Assembly (NCBI GenBank): GCA_008828725.1
Contig: MEHQ01002830.1
Span: 405,384 to 469,383, forward strand
Length of the DNA stretch: 64,000 nucleotides
Source: Saccharina japonica
Taxonomy: Eukaryota; Sar; Phaeophyceae; Laminariales; Laminariaceae
Direction: 5' to 3'
A program made the translations under genes and the position numbers. Positions 35,428-47,399 of the stretch are shown here, in pieces. The notes beneath the pieces are model-generated. The model saw only the letters and a list, made by a program, of their open reading frames with translations. It was not told where the DNA came from and ran no database searches. Position 1 is the stretch's first letter; each line of letters starts with the position of its first letter.

Positions 35428-36255
35428 GCCAAAATCAGGTATACCTGATCCATTTGAGCCAAAATCAGATATATACTAAAACCAAGTAAAAACGCACGCC
35501 ACGAACGGTGTTTTTCAGGACTTTTTGGCTGTGAGAAATAATCAAACACACGCTTGAATTTGCGCCTGAATAGCAGAATGATAGCGTATGTGTGTGTCCT
35601 CCAAACTCTTGATAAATATTGTATGTTATTTTCAGTACGGGTATTAATATCTGTCGTATGCTTTCATTGATTTCGTGATCACACTCGCTCCTACGACGTG
35701 TATTTCCGTACTCTTGTACCAGGTACGTACGTATATTGTCGTCGTAGCCACATTGATAGCATACGAACAAAACATCAAGTAAATATTTGAGACTGAACTG
35801 CTCGCTTTCCATACCGTGTCAGCAAGCAGCAGTACGTAATATCTTGTATATTAGATCGAGTTCATTTCAGACTGAACTGCTCGCTTTCCATACCGTGTCA
35901 GCAAGCAGCAGTACGTAATACCTGATATATTACAACAGGTCCAGTGTGCTGTTTGCGCGCGTATGATACGTTCTATGGTCGTTGTGGCGGGTCGTATGTA
36001 CGTAGTGTGGTGATGTCCTCGTGTCGAGCGTATAGGAGACAGTGTACGTATGGCCTCTGATTGGCTCAAAATTCGCCAAAATCAGTTGAAAGCTAACCAA
36101 AGTAGACAAATCCAGGTGTACCTGACCATTTCATGCCAAAATCAGGTACGATGTAAGGCTGGTCAATGAGAGGTGTCCTAGCATGTGATTTATACTTGGT
36201 TTTAGTGTAGTACCTGTTTTTATCACCAAAGTGACCATATGTACCTAATTTTGGC
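35428..36255. mobile_element. TIR element of about 830 bp, class uncertain
   Basis: Inverted ends of about 60 bp: GCCAAAATCAGGTATACC...ACTAAAACCAAGTA on the left, and the same order on the minus strand from 36255 (GCCAAAATTAGGTACATATG...ACTAAAACCAAGTA). A related inner block with CCAAAATCAGGTAC is at 36130. No clear target duplication could be read. No coding. A perfect or near-perfect 81-bp tandem duplication lies inside at about 35789-35930. Confidence 0.7.
35789..35930. repeat. Tandem duplication of about 81 bp
   Basis: The stretch starting AGACTGAACTGCTCGC, through CCATACCGTGTCAGCAAGC and AGCAGTACGTAATA, occurs twice in direct succession with almost no differences, so it is recent. Confidence 0.9.
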
Positions 36256-36278
36256 TAAAGCCCATTTTTATACGTACG

Positions 36279-36635
36279 GGCAGCCCCGGTTGGCTAGCAG
36301 GCAACCACGAAGCCTGTGGCAGTCGAGATCGCGAGTGCACACTCGTACGAAGGGACATTTTCTCGCAGAAAAAGAAAGAAAAAAAACGTGTTGACTTCGT
36401 AGCGGAAAGCGCGAGAGCGTGAGTAAGCAAAATTCGATGAAAATCGACGAGCGTTGGGAAGGCTGAATGAACCCTCTGCGCGATAAAAACCAAGGCAAGA
36501 ACCGTAGTGGGGGGGGAGGGAGAGAAGGGAGGAGCCTACTTTTTGTGGCCCAGGATCTGAGTTGGTTACGAAAAGGGAGGGAAAGGGACGGAAGTGCAAA
36601 GATAATAAATGGGATGGTAAACATCAAAAACTTAA
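36279..36635 (+). mobile_element. tRNA-derived SINE
   Basis: Head CAGCCCCGGTTGGCTAGCAGG, CACGAAGCCTG and GAGATCGCGAGTGC; body with AGCGCGAGAGCGTGAGTAAG, GATAAAAACCAAGGCAAG, GGAGCCTACTTTTTGTGGC and CAGGATCTGAGTTGG; tail AAGATAATAAATGGGATGG. The B box is degenerate. Confidence 0.8.
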
Positions 36636-36639
36636 AAAG

Positions 36640-36965
36640 GGTAACTATAATGCCTGTTTGAGTCAAGATCGTTGGTTCGAGCTCCCGAGTGCATGCTTCG
36701 CGTGGGGACTTTTTTCCCCAAAACAAATCTTGACCTATTAGCGGAAAGCGCGAGAGCGTCAGCAAGCAAAATTCGATGAAATTCCACGAGCGTTGGGAAG
36801 GCTGAATTAACCCTCTGCGCGATAAAAATCAAGGCAAGAACCGTAATGGGGGCGAAGGGAGAAGAGCCCGCTTTGTGACCCCGGATCTGAGTTACGATAG
36901 GGAGGGAGAAAGACAAAAGTTCGAAGATAATAAATGAGATGAAAAACAAGAACAAAAAAAACTTG
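36640..36965 (+). mobile_element. tRNA-derived SINE, 5'-truncated, in tandem
   Basis: The head lacks about its first 35 bases, but the B box (GTTGGTTCGAGCTCCC) is intact. The body matches the preceding copy closely, including AATTCGATGAAATTCCACGAGCGTTGGG and AACCCTCTGCGCGATAAAAA. It ends AAGATAATAAATGAGATG plus an A-rich tail. Sharing subfamily bases with its neighbour suggests duplication or insertion of one into the tail of the other. Confidence 0.8.
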
Positions 36966-37539
36966 AGCTTCGCTGTTCACAATACGCTGTGCAGAAAACG
37001 TATATATATCCCACTATTAATACAGAGAGACGTGTTCCCAGATGTCATTACCGCGTATTGTTTCGTTGTCCAGTACGTGCATGATAACCTTCCTTCGATG
37101 CGAACTTCCTAAACTTCATCAAGGCACTCCTACCACTAAAGAAGTACCCAATTACTCTGATACGAACACCCCGTTAATAGGGTTGGATGTCCCACATATA
37201 CCACATCCTGAACAATAGACAAAACTATTAATAGTCTATGTATTACACGTAGTCTAATTGCCCATGAATAGTTTCCTATTTCATTTGACTGTAAATTGTG
37301 GTCCTCGAATCCAATGAATTGAAACGCATCGAGGTCTATCGTATATATATATATATTTATATATATGGCGCTGGCGGACCAGAAAAGTACGAGAGGCAAC
37401 CGACTGAGTGCCACCAAGTATTACATTATATATACAAATAAGGAACCCAAATACCAAAGGAAACGGCACTTTCGACCCTTGAATGAGGGTAACATCCCAT
37501 CAGTTTTGCCTGGCTGGCGCCGAATGACTACCGGGTAGG
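36966..37539. other. Unassigned sequence
   Basis: No gene or element recognised. It holds a short TATA-type microsatellite at 37340-37366. Confidence 0.4.
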
Positions 37540-37945
37540 GGTGCAAATTAACGAAATATAGTTTTAAATCTAACCGGTTTCAAATCGTTTTTGTTTATGA
37601 ATCTATTAATAGTCGATTGTTTATAGATTTGAAGTGAAAATACGACTTTGCGTCCTATCGGGTGAAATCACGTATCATATGTCCCGTATTTTCTCGAAAT
37701 GTGACTGAGATCGGAAATACCCGACAACCCACTGAACACCCGGCTGACAAGTACCGAGGAGAGAAGCTGAGAGCGACGGCGTGCATCGTCACGTGCACGC
37801 CGCCTACAGCCTCTCTCTGTTTTATTTTAAAGGCATTTTTAAGGCCCAGCCTAGGAAGCTGCTACTCTCAGCTTCGCTTGGGTGGACGAAGAAATCCCTC
37901 AAACGCCACGCACCGGACAGCGACAGCGATGTAGCGATCGAACTC
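37540..37945 (+). repeat. Dispersed repeat R2, plus copy
   Basis: Matches 2525-2870 on the opposite strand. The left end has TAGGGGTGCAAATTAACG, which looks like a hAT-type end; the minus copy has AGGGTGCGAATTAAAG at its matching position (near 2912). The centre has GAGCGACGGCGTGCATCGTC and the partner palindrome. Similarity stops after GACAGCGACAGCGAT. The true right end may be further on, near 38275 (ATATTTGCAAAA), but this is unproven. Confidence 0.6.
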
Positions 37946-38855
37946 TTGAGTTTTTCCTCCGTGTTTTGGGTCGATACCTTGGTTCTCGTCGGGCTTGGAC
38001 GATCGAGCTGATGGAAAAAATCGGGCTGGCGACCTCCATGATTTGTTTTTGAGGGGCCACCGCCGGGCCACGTTGTGCTATTATGGTCTGTAGCCGTGGG
38101 CGCGGTTATTGCTCCGGTCGCCACTCTTTGAGGTTAACGATTTATCGCCTCGTTGGTGGCTGTAGAGAACAGCCCAAACAGCGACGGATCGCCTCGGGGA
38201 CGTTCACCCGGTGGGAACATGCCATGCATGTTATGTTGGATAAACTCCAATCGATTCGAATCGATTAGATTATATTTGCAAAAAAAATGTTTGTTTTTTA
38301 CTTCTTTTCATCTCCGATCTAATCTATTGTTCATGCCCCAAAGTACAAATGTCTTTCCGGTGATTAATGATTTGACCGATCACATGGAAGTCCGCGTCCA
38401 TTCATGAAAAACGAATCGATATTAAATTTTCTTTCGTCAATACGAGCCAAAGGGTTTCAAAGTGTGAAACTCTCGGATCTACACCCTTGCGTGGATGGTC
38501 GTTATCTGACATACTGGTACAAAAGAGTACGAGTACCGTCGTATTATACGTCGTATCGGCATCGCGCTTCTTTTCACACCACCTATGTATATGTCATACA
38601 TATAATTCAGCATAATTCCTATGTACGAACACGTATTCAAGCATCACAATCAACGTGGACATCAACTGCGAACACGTACGACGTAGTGTACGTCGCCTCA
38701 TATATATATACCTATTAAAGGTGTATAAAAACGAAGCAAAGGGGCTTTTTTATTAGTGGGCAAGATACAGGACACTAAAAACCAGGTCGAAATGTACCTA
38801 TTATAAATAAGTTGAAATCCAAAGTAAGTAAACGAGTTGATTTTCAGAATACCAT
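37946..38855. other. Unassigned sequence
   Basis: No gene recognised. A near-palindromic CAATCGATTCGAATCGATTAG is at 38249-38269. Frames of 60-104 codons are not credible. Confidence 0.35.
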
Positions 38856-38859
38856 AACC

Positions 38860-39213
38860 GGTCGCCCCGGTAGAGTACGAGCACGCGTAGTTGTCAGCTT
38901 CAAAGGGCTACTAGCATTGGTACCCAAGTTCGAAGCCCACCGTGCTGAGATTTTCACTTTATAAAAAAAAAAGGAACCAATTGCTGAGAGCGCCTTCGTG
39001 GCGTGGGTAGGCGGAATCCGACGCAAGTTGACGAGGGAAGAAAATGCTGAAACTTCTCGCGATAAAAGTGCAAGGCAACTACCGTACGTAGTGGGGGAGG
39101 GGGAGGGGCGGGGTTGCCTACCCTGTGACCCCGGATATGATTTACGACCAGGAAAGAGAAAGAAAGGAAGGGCGAAGATACTAAATGGGATGAACAAAAA
39201 AATAACAAAAACA
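38860..39213 (+). mobile_element. tRNA-derived SINE
   Basis: Head GGTCGCCCCGGTAGAGTACG, with a degenerate B box (AAGTTCGAAGCCC); body with TGCTGAGAGCGCCTTCGTGG, CGACGCAAGTTGACGAGGG, TCTCGCGATAAAAGTGCAAG, GTGACCCCGGATATGA and TACGACCAGG; tail ATACTAAATGGGATG plus A-rich end. It is moderately diverged from the young copies at 44633 and 58024. Confidence 0.85.
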
Positions 39214-39915
39214 AAGTACGTACGCACTACGAACGTAGCCGGGCAATTCATATTTTGTTTTACCTGATGGGGTGTGTCAGGCGGGTGGGGGTGGTCAGGC
39301 ATTTTTGTTTCGGAGCGCCCTTCGCATGTTCGCTTGACCTCTTTTTTATTTCAGGTGTCACGTAACAGTACCAGTAAGCGCGCACAACTGCTCGCTCGCT
39401 GCCTCGTTCGGGTCGTGGGGTGCTTCGTGTTTTTCGCTTTCTTATGGGTTACATCGTCGCGTTTTTACTGTCTGTGGTTGAGTCGACGTCCCGTCTCCGG
39501 ATTATTACATTTTTCTTCGCGAAACTGCAAAGTGCTTTCCGATTGCTGATGTCACTAGAATGCCGCCGCTGTAAGTAGACACCACGCATACAACGGTACT
39601 ACTTTGAATATATAGTGGATTGACGACCCACCTTGAAACAAGAATAAGCACCAACCCACGAGTGGCAACGGCGGGGCTGCAGCGGTTGCTGACACTGGTC
39701 GGGAGAGACCCCCAATATCGGACCAGCGCACATACACATACGTGCTACGCTTCTGCGTCTTAAACAACACATGCATACAGCAGGAGCAGCAGACCAACCC
39801 ACAAGCAGTGCACATTATTCGATAGCTAAAGTTAAGTTGCAACCTCATCATTATTACGATGCAGTCATCGCACTAACATAGCATCATCAGCTATACATTA
39901 AAAAAAAATAGAAAA
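39214..39915. other. Unassigned sequence
   Basis: No gene or element recognised. Frames up to 98 codons on both strands show no known motif. Confidence 0.35.
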
Positions 39916-39917
39916 CA

Positions 39918-40020
39918 ACAGCTGTGAGCTCGAGGATTTCGTCGAAGCTCATATTTTTTGCTAGCTGAGTGTAATACTTCGATCGCGCGTACTTACGGAT
40001 TTTATATGTGCAACAACAGG
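39918..40020 (+). repeat. Inverted repeat pair, left member
   Basis: ACAACAGCTGTGA, GAGGATTTCGTCGAAGCTCATA, TAGCTGAGTGTAATACTTCGATCGCGCG matches the reverse complement of 44505-44600 closely. The pair encloses 4.5 kb that holds the MULE-like element, the satellite and the foldback element. A diverged single copy is at 5050-5165. Confidence 0.75.
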
Positions 40021-40306
40021 TCACGATATAAAAAAAAAAAAAAAACAATGGACATCAGGATCAGTCGAAATAATGTTGACACCTACCTGTCAAGCAACCT
40101 TCCCCTCTCTCCTGAACGTGTGTGCTATCGACTTTTCAACACATACTTGGCATTGCCGTCACCTATGACAACCAAGACAAAACCTGCTCTACGGATGACA
40201 CCATAAGTAAGATGTACTCTCAACCCCTCATCCCCTACCGCCCTTCCGCGACCATGTGTGCAGCAGCCTTGTATTTACGTATGTATGTAGTATATGGATA
40301 TATGTA

Positions 40307-42349
40307 GGGTAATGCTATTTGCGACACCGGTGTCGCAAATAGTTATTTGCGACACGGTGTCGCAAATAAGCCCCTTATTTGCGACACCGCGCTGCGTTCG
40401 CGGCAGACACCTCAGATTGACTCCTAACTACCAAGGGGGTGTTGACATGGCGTAAGGCTACCACTGAAGCTATCGCGCAGCCAAAACGGGTCAGCAATCG
40501 AGGAGATATGTGGTATCTTGGGGCAACCGAAGAATCTTCAGACCGTGTCGCAAATAAGCTATTTGCGACACGGTGTCGCAAATAAGGGGCTTATTTGCGA
40601 CACCGCGCTGCGTTCGCGGCAGACACCTCAGATTGGCTCCTAACTACCGAAGGTGTGTCAGCATGGCGTAAGGCTACCACTGAAGCTATTCCGCAGCCGG
40701 AACGGGCCTGTACTCGAGGAGATAAGTGGTATCTTGGGGCAACTGGAAAATGTTCACAATGGTTGCGAACATAAGCCTTATTTACGACATCGCACGGCGT
40801 TCGTCGCGCGCGCCCCGCTTAGACCAGGATTACGACGGATTTGTTAGCGTGAGGTCGGGCTACCGGGCTACCAAATCACCTAATTTCACCACGAGTAGAC
40901 AGTTGTTAGGCATGTTGTCGGCTGTGGTTGTATTCGAAACTACTGTGACTTGATCAATGTTTTTCCGCACCGTGTTCTGTGTCGTCCGTAATTTAACGAC
41001 GAGTGCTTGTATCGTTCAAAGCGTCGGGTATTCTGTTGACAGGTCACTTGATATTATGGACACAAAGAACTGGCGTCGAAGTTGTGTTTTGCACGCAGCT
41101 CTTTGTGTACGCAGTTGTGTAGTGCGTGGTCTGTGGATGCTAGCGAAATAGGTGGGTGTACGGAATCTACGGAATCTACAGCAGTGCAGTTGTCGTATTG
41201 GCCTATTACTATATCGGTGTCGCGAATAACATTACCCATTCATTTTTTAACACTTTCGAAACGCTATGTGAACACAATTTTGTATAATAGGATTATCGGT
41301 CCAGGCAACGAACACAGCCTACACATACATGCACAAGAGCATCGCAGCTAAAAAAGCTTCCCTACGTAGTTATACGCCATGTACGCTGTACGAGTTTTCC
41401 CCCGACAAAATCGCACCTGTTGTAGCACCAGCAGCAGTACGAGTACTCAGTATACGTACTCGTAGTTAGTGTAGTTTTGTCATATACTAGGTATTGGTAC
41501 GTAAGGCCTTGCTGTTATTGGTATTGAATCCAATCGAGAGCTGTTCTCAGTTGCTTGTGTTTTTTTTTGTGAAGTCGCAGTTGGAGTTGGGGCTTGAGGT
41601 ATCGAGCAGTCCTATACCCCCCCGCTCGGGACGACACGATGGATTTTCCGACCTTGGATATTATTGTCTGGATCTACAGTACATTCGTCACCACGTATGT
41701 GCAGTGCTGTACATGCAGAGTGCATGGATCTAAGTTTTGTCTGGGTCTTGCTGAGATCGCGAGATATTACGTATATCCAGATACCATCGTAACAACCTAT
41801 TAATAGTTGGACTTGGGGTGGATGTGGAGTACGTAGTTGTAAACAGGTTCCCGATTTTGTCACAGGTGTCGCAAATAAAGCTTATTTGCGACACGATCTG
41901 AACTTTTTTTGGTTGCCCCAAGATACCACTTATCTCCTCGAGTACAGGCCCGTTCTGGCTGCGGGATAGCTTCAGTGGTAGCCCTAAGCCATGCTGACAC
42001 ACCTTCGGTAGTTAGGAGCCAATCTGAGGTGTCTGCCGCGAACGCAGCGCGGTGTCGCAAATAAGCCCCTTATTTGCGACACCGTGTCGCAAATAGCTTA
42101 TTTGCGACACGGTCTGAAGATGTTTCGGTTGCCCCAAGATACCACATATCTCCTCGAGTACTGACCCGTTTTGGCTGCGCGATAGCTTCAGGGGTAGCCT
42201 TACGCCATGCCGACGCACTCTTGGTAGTTAGGGGTCAGTCTGAGGTGTCTGCCGCGAACGCAGCGCGGTGTCGCAAAAAAAGGGGCTTATTTGCGACACC
42301 GTGTCGCAAATAACTATTTGCGACACCGGTGTCGCAAATAGCATTACCC
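40307..42349. mobile_element. MULE-like TIR element, non-autonomous, 2.04 kb
   Basis: Starts GGGTAATGCTATTTGCGACACC and ends with its inverted complement. It is flanked by a perfect 9-bp target duplication, ATATATGTA (40298-40306, 42350-42358), as in Mutator-like elements. The terminal 450 bp on each side are themselves inverted copies with stacked TATTTGCGACACxGTGTCGCAAATA palindromes and GCTGCGTTCGCGGCAGACACCTCAG. The left end has two such blocks in direct order (40311-40560, 40560-40770), and the right end has two in inverted order. The middle (40800-41860) holds no transposase that I recognise. Confidence 0.85.
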
Positions 42350-42650
42350 ATATATGTATCATACATATATACTCGAAAATAAATTAACACCAATATCTGC
42401 CGGTACACGTACTGGTATATATGTTTACGCATAATACATATATACATACCTCGTAGATCTTGGCGTAGGGGGGTGGAAGTCTCAGAAGACCTACTCGTGC
42501 AACAATGAGCTGGCTGTCGTGTCGTCGCAGCTTCAGTCCACGCCCGGTCGGTGTGTTTTAATTGTTGGGGGCGATCGACGGTTTGGTGTCTCGATAGGCG
42601 GTCCGAGTGGTTGTGCTGCGGTGGGCGGTGCCACTCATTTTGAAGTACTG

Positions 42651-42678
42651 CCGCCGCCGCCGCCGCCGCCGCCGCCGT
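42651..42678. repeat. (CCG)n microsatellite
   Basis: About nine CCG units. It lies in a stretch without any gene (42370-42950). Confidence 0.9.
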
Positions 42679-42954
42679 ACTGCCACCTGCGGTACTACTA
42701 TGTAACAACTGAAATTTCCTAATTTATGTACCATTATCGACTCGTGTCATATGACCTACTTACCCACCACCATGTGAGGGCCCGTATATACGCACGTACG
42801 TATTCACGAAGTAAAGTTCGAACATCCATCCTTCGTACACATCGACTTGAATTTGGAATTTTCTGCGGGTTTGTACGAAACAATTGATAAAGGCATCTTA
42901 GTTTGGGGCAAGGGAAGTTCGATTCGATCAAGTTAAAAAAAAAAACTGACACAG

Positions 42955-44400
42955 AGATGCTCCGAGTACCTCAGAGTAAAGCAAGGAGTATTGGAGATAA
43001 AATACTTCAGGTACTTCGCGTACTCGGAGTATTTCGGGGTTCGATACTCCGGGATACTGCTCGTACTCGGAGTACTTCGGGTATGAAGACTTTCGATACT
43101 GCTTGTTGTGCTCATAGTATTTCGGGGTTCGATACTCCGGAATACTGCTGCTGTACTCCGAGTATTTTGGGGTTCGATACTCCGGAATACTGTGAGTACT
43201 CGGAGTATTTTGGCATTTCGTACTACAGTAGTAACCATTTGAGAACGTGCTATTTTTTTGTGGGTTCTGCCGATGGCTGTACTGAAAGAACCAAGGCGAC
43301 AATTCACACGCCGGTTGTGTCCAACAATGCCCTGAGTGAAAATGAAAATTCGCGTTCGCGTCGATCTTTGTATTTTTCAGTTTTGCTTTAGTTATAGCCT
43401 TGAAAGGCTATTTTCGGTAAGGATTGCAAATGGCCAATTTTCAATATATTAATTTTTGGCTGGCTCAGAAAACCATATTCTAGACCCGATATTGAAAATG
43501 TGTTCCCGGAGGATTGTGGTGATTAGCTATACGATCATCATACAAGTTGTATTGTAGTAAAATAACCATTTTTGATGGCGCTGAAAATGTTTCCGTTTTC
43601 GGTTTTTTTCCTTACTGACAGTAAGGAATTAACCCCAAAACGGAAAAATTTTCAGCGCCATCAAAAATGGATATTTTACTACAATACAACTTGTATGATG
43701 ATCGTATAGCTAATCACCACAATCCTCCGGGAACACATTTTCAATATCGGGTCTAGAATATGGTTTCCTGAGCCAGCCGAAATTAAATATATTGAAAATT
43801 GGCCATTTGCAATCCCTACCGAAAATAGCCTTTCAAGGCTATAACTAAAGCAAAACTGAAAAATATAAAGATCGACGCGAACGCGAATTTTCATTTTCAC
43901 TCAGGGCATTGTTGGACACAACCGGCGTGTGAATTGTCGCCTTGGTTTTTTCAGTACAGCCATCGGCAGAACCCACAAAAAAATAGCACGTTCTCAAATG
44001 GTTACTACTGTACTAATACTTTCAATACTCGGAGTATTTCAGGGTTTAGTTGTCCTAGGTACATGTAATACTCGGATTATTAACGGTTAGAGTATTACTC
44101 GGAGTATTTGACTCGAATGCTGAAGTATTTCGGTGTTCATTGCTCCCGACACTCACTCGGAGTACTCCGAGTAATTTAGACGTTTGTACTCCGGGTGTTG
44201 CTTGTACTCGAGGATAAGTACTGCTCATACTCCCAGTACTCGGAGTATTTAGGCCGTCAGTACTGCTCATACTTCAAGTACTCCGAGTATTTAGGCCACC
44301 AGTACTCTAATACTCTCAGTACTCGGAGCACGAAAGAATCTCGTTACTCCGAGTATACTCGGAGTATCGAGTATACACGGAGCATCTGTGAAACTTCCAA
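42955..44400 (+). repeat. GTACTCGGAGTATTT satellite, locus 2 (interrupted)
   Basis: The left part, 42955-43222, matches 3385-3560 closely (ATGCTCCGAGTACC, AGTAAAGCAAGGAGTATTGG, GGTTCGATACTCCGG). The right part, 44013-44400, is more irregular, with ACTCGGAGTATTT units in varied spacing. A foldback element of 785 bp (43226-44010) is inserted between them. Confidence 0.85.
43226..44010. mobile_element. Foldback mariner-like MITE, 785-bp near-perfect palindrome
   Basis: Starts CAGTAGTAACCATTTGAG and ends with the complement, flanked by TA on both sides (43224-43225, 44011-44012), as in Tc1/mariner elements. The two arms of 392 bp are inverted copies with only a few differences and meet at base 43618 inside CTTACTGACAGTAAG. 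There is no loop to speak of, so the transcript would form one long hairpin. No transposase. Confidence 0.9.
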
Positions 44401-44504
44401 AGTACTCGTAGGGCCCGTCATATATAAACACACTTCCTGAATTCTGAAGCCTCAGATTGTGTCCCCCTCATACGAGATGTACATCCTGCATGAGGAAATA
44501 AAAA

Positions 44505-44600
44505 AAACATAAGTTCGCGCGATCGAAGTATTACACTCAGCTACGAAGAAAATATGAGCTTCGACGAAATCCTCCAGGTCACAGCTGTTGTTTTTTAGAT
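44505..44600 (-). repeat. Inverted repeat pair, right member
   Basis: Reverse complement of 39918-40020: CGCGCGATCGAAGTATTACA, CTCAGCTACGAAG, ATGAGCTTCGACGAAATCCTC, TCACAGCTGTTGT. Outer flanks also share a T/A-rich extension, but no target duplication could be read. Confidence 0.75.
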
Positions 44601-44632
44601 GTTTTTACTTGCAGTACGAAGTATGAATAGCC

Positions 44633-44955
44633 GGTCGCCCCGGTGGTCTAACAGGTAGCCACGAAGCCTGTTGGGCCGGATGTCGAGGGTTCGATTCTCC
44701 CCGTGGAGGTTTATATTCTTAAATGACACGGACTGCCGAGAGCGCATATTATAGCGTGGGTAAGCAAAATTCGACGAGAGTTGACGAGGGAAGAAAGTGC
44801 TGAAATCTTCTCGCGATAAAAATGCAAGGCAAGAACCGTAGTGGGGGAGGAGGGAGAGGAGCCTACTTTGTGACCCCGGATCTGAGGTACGACTAGGGAG
44901 GGAGAAAGACGGAAGTGCGAAGATAATAAATGGGATGAAAACAAACAAAAACGGA
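44633..44955 (+). mobile_element. tRNA-derived SINE, young copy
   Basis: Best representative of the family. The head is GGTCGCCCCGGTGGTCTAAC, with an A-box-like TGGTCTAACAGG and a perfect B box GGTTCGATTCT, spaced as in a tRNA. The body includes GCGATAAAAATGCAAGGCAAG, GTGACCCCGGATCTGAGG and TACGACTAGGGAGGG; the tail is AATAAATGGGATGAAAACAA. It is very similar to 58024-58348, so it moved recently. It would be transcribed by RNA polymerase III and mobilised by a LINE. Confidence 0.9.
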
Positions 44956-45715
44956 GTACTCGTAGTATACCTGGTATTACAAATCACGTTCAGACTCAGA
45001 GCGCTCAGAGCCTTTCAGACCTTTCAGACAATACGCACCCAAAATCGTTCTATTAGTAGCCTTTGTCTGATTTTCTCTCCTACATGCGACCAGTCAACGA
45101 CAGCATTTCATTTACACGCCCAATTACAGAGTACCAGGTATTCAGTAGTCTTCCCACATGCATACAAACGTACCTATTTTGTGTCATCAATACGTACGTT
45201 ACGTAGCCTTTGGTAGCCTTCGGCGCATGTTACCTTGGTTTCTATTTATTGGATGTCGCATCTCTGGGAGAAGCACTACGTATACTTTCTTTCTTTTATT
45301 TCGTCGTGCTTTTGTTTGGTTGCTTGATTGTTGATTTGCTTCAGTATGTTTGCTTTTTATTATTTTCCTTTTCGCATTTTTTTTTCTTATTTTCTCTTTT
45401 TTATTTTTTATCTTGCATGCACCTGGATTGCTAGCAGGGTAGGTCTTGCCTGTCGTATATGGCATTGCATTGTCTGCTCTGCTTACTGCACTGAGCGTAG
45501 TATCTCTGTGTCGTAGTTTTGTGACCACAGAACTGGTACCTTTTTTGGATGAAGAATCGACACGGACACTGGGTGTGCTGGATGTCGACGGGTAGAAAGG
45601 AAGGTTTAATGTGAAGAACACACACACACCTGGTAGGTATGCTACTTGTGCGAGTAAGGAAAACATTATGAGACATGAACACACCAAGAACACGGTAAAT
45701 ATATACAAGTATGAT
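44956..45715. other. Unassigned sequence
   Basis: No gene recognised. A T-rich stretch at 45290-45410 gives Phe/Leu-rich frames on + and the 169-codon frame on -. I see no motif in either. Confidence 0.35.
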
Positions 45716-45719
45716 ATAA

Positions 45720-46267
<548 letters not shown>

Positions 46268-46272
46268 GTACT

Positions 46273-46706
46273 ATTACGAATCCAGGCTACCTGGGTTGAG
46301 GTCTAAAGTCATTGTCACGAGGCAACACATGCAGGTTCTCTAACGGTTGGTGTGTGTGGCCTGCCAGAGGCCAGGAGCCACACATGAGAGGCATAAACAA
46401 AGACGAGAACACAGAATCGAGACATCATGACCAACCTCAATGCCAGCGCAGGACTGGAGTCGACCGAGTCGAGAGGTGTGCCCCTACCTCTCCAGGAGCG
46501 TAGGGCAAGCTTGTGGTACTTCAGGGAAGAGTCCTCCAAGGGAGATGGATAGATGGTAAGAGATTGCTTGTCCTTGGATCGAAGGTGGGACCCAAGGCTT
46601 GTAAGTGAGGGAGAGGGGAAAAGACACCTCTCTCGGCGGCGGAACTATAATATGAAAACGCCTCTATGTCATCATAACTCCTGAAACGGTCAATCCAACA
46701 GTAACA
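46273..46706 (-). repeat. 3' LTR
   Basis: 434 bp. On the minus strand it begins TGTTACTGTTGGATTGACC and ends CCTGGATTCGTAAT. It matches 56847-57280 nearly throughout. A purine-rich tract, as expected for second-strand priming, lies just upstream on the minus strand (from about 46716 to 46707). Confidence 0.95.
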
Positions 46707-47399
46707 TGCCCCCTAGCAAAATGCAAGTGACGGAATGAGCATTATGCTATCGCAATCCTGTGACTACAACCAAGTTAAAAAAGCTGCAAAGCTCATTAAC
46801 ACAAATAACGGCCTCAGGGATAAACAACCAAACCGAAATCGTAAGGGCCATCAGTGGGAAATCCCTGAGAAAAACCCACACCCTTGCTTTTTCACTGCGA
46901 GTTTGGTTGCCCGACCACTATTCAATGGCTACAGTCCCCCTACGCTCATTCAGCGATGAAATAAGCGCAGTGTCCCCTAACGCCTAAGCATAAATCGCTT
47001 ATATTGCGTCCTCACCAATCCAACGAAAATCGAACACAACGGAGAAGGCAAACTTCGCCTCCTCGGTTTCAACCATAAGCTAAACTACAAGGCCAGGCGA
47101 AAAACAGACAACGAAAAACGGAAACCACTAGAACTAAACGGAAGAGACCAACTCAGTCTCTTCGGTTGGAACATGAAACGCAGCAAAAAGCAAGAAATAA
47201 CCACTAGATGGAGGAGGGAGATGTTGGCAGGGGCAGATCTTCGCAGGGGAAGGTCTTCGCAGGGGAACATCGTCGAAGGGGAAGATCGTCGCAGGGGAAG
47301 ATCGTCGCCGAAATAGCCGGATGAAAATGTAGATCTTCGCCGCTGCATCAGGCGTGGATCGTTTCAGTCCCGCAACCGTTCCATCTCGCGACGGGTCAG

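Noticed and set aside
44633-44710. tRNA gene
   Set aside because: A and B boxes are tRNA-like, but no proper acceptor stem pairs, and the head is followed by the constant SINE body in many copies.
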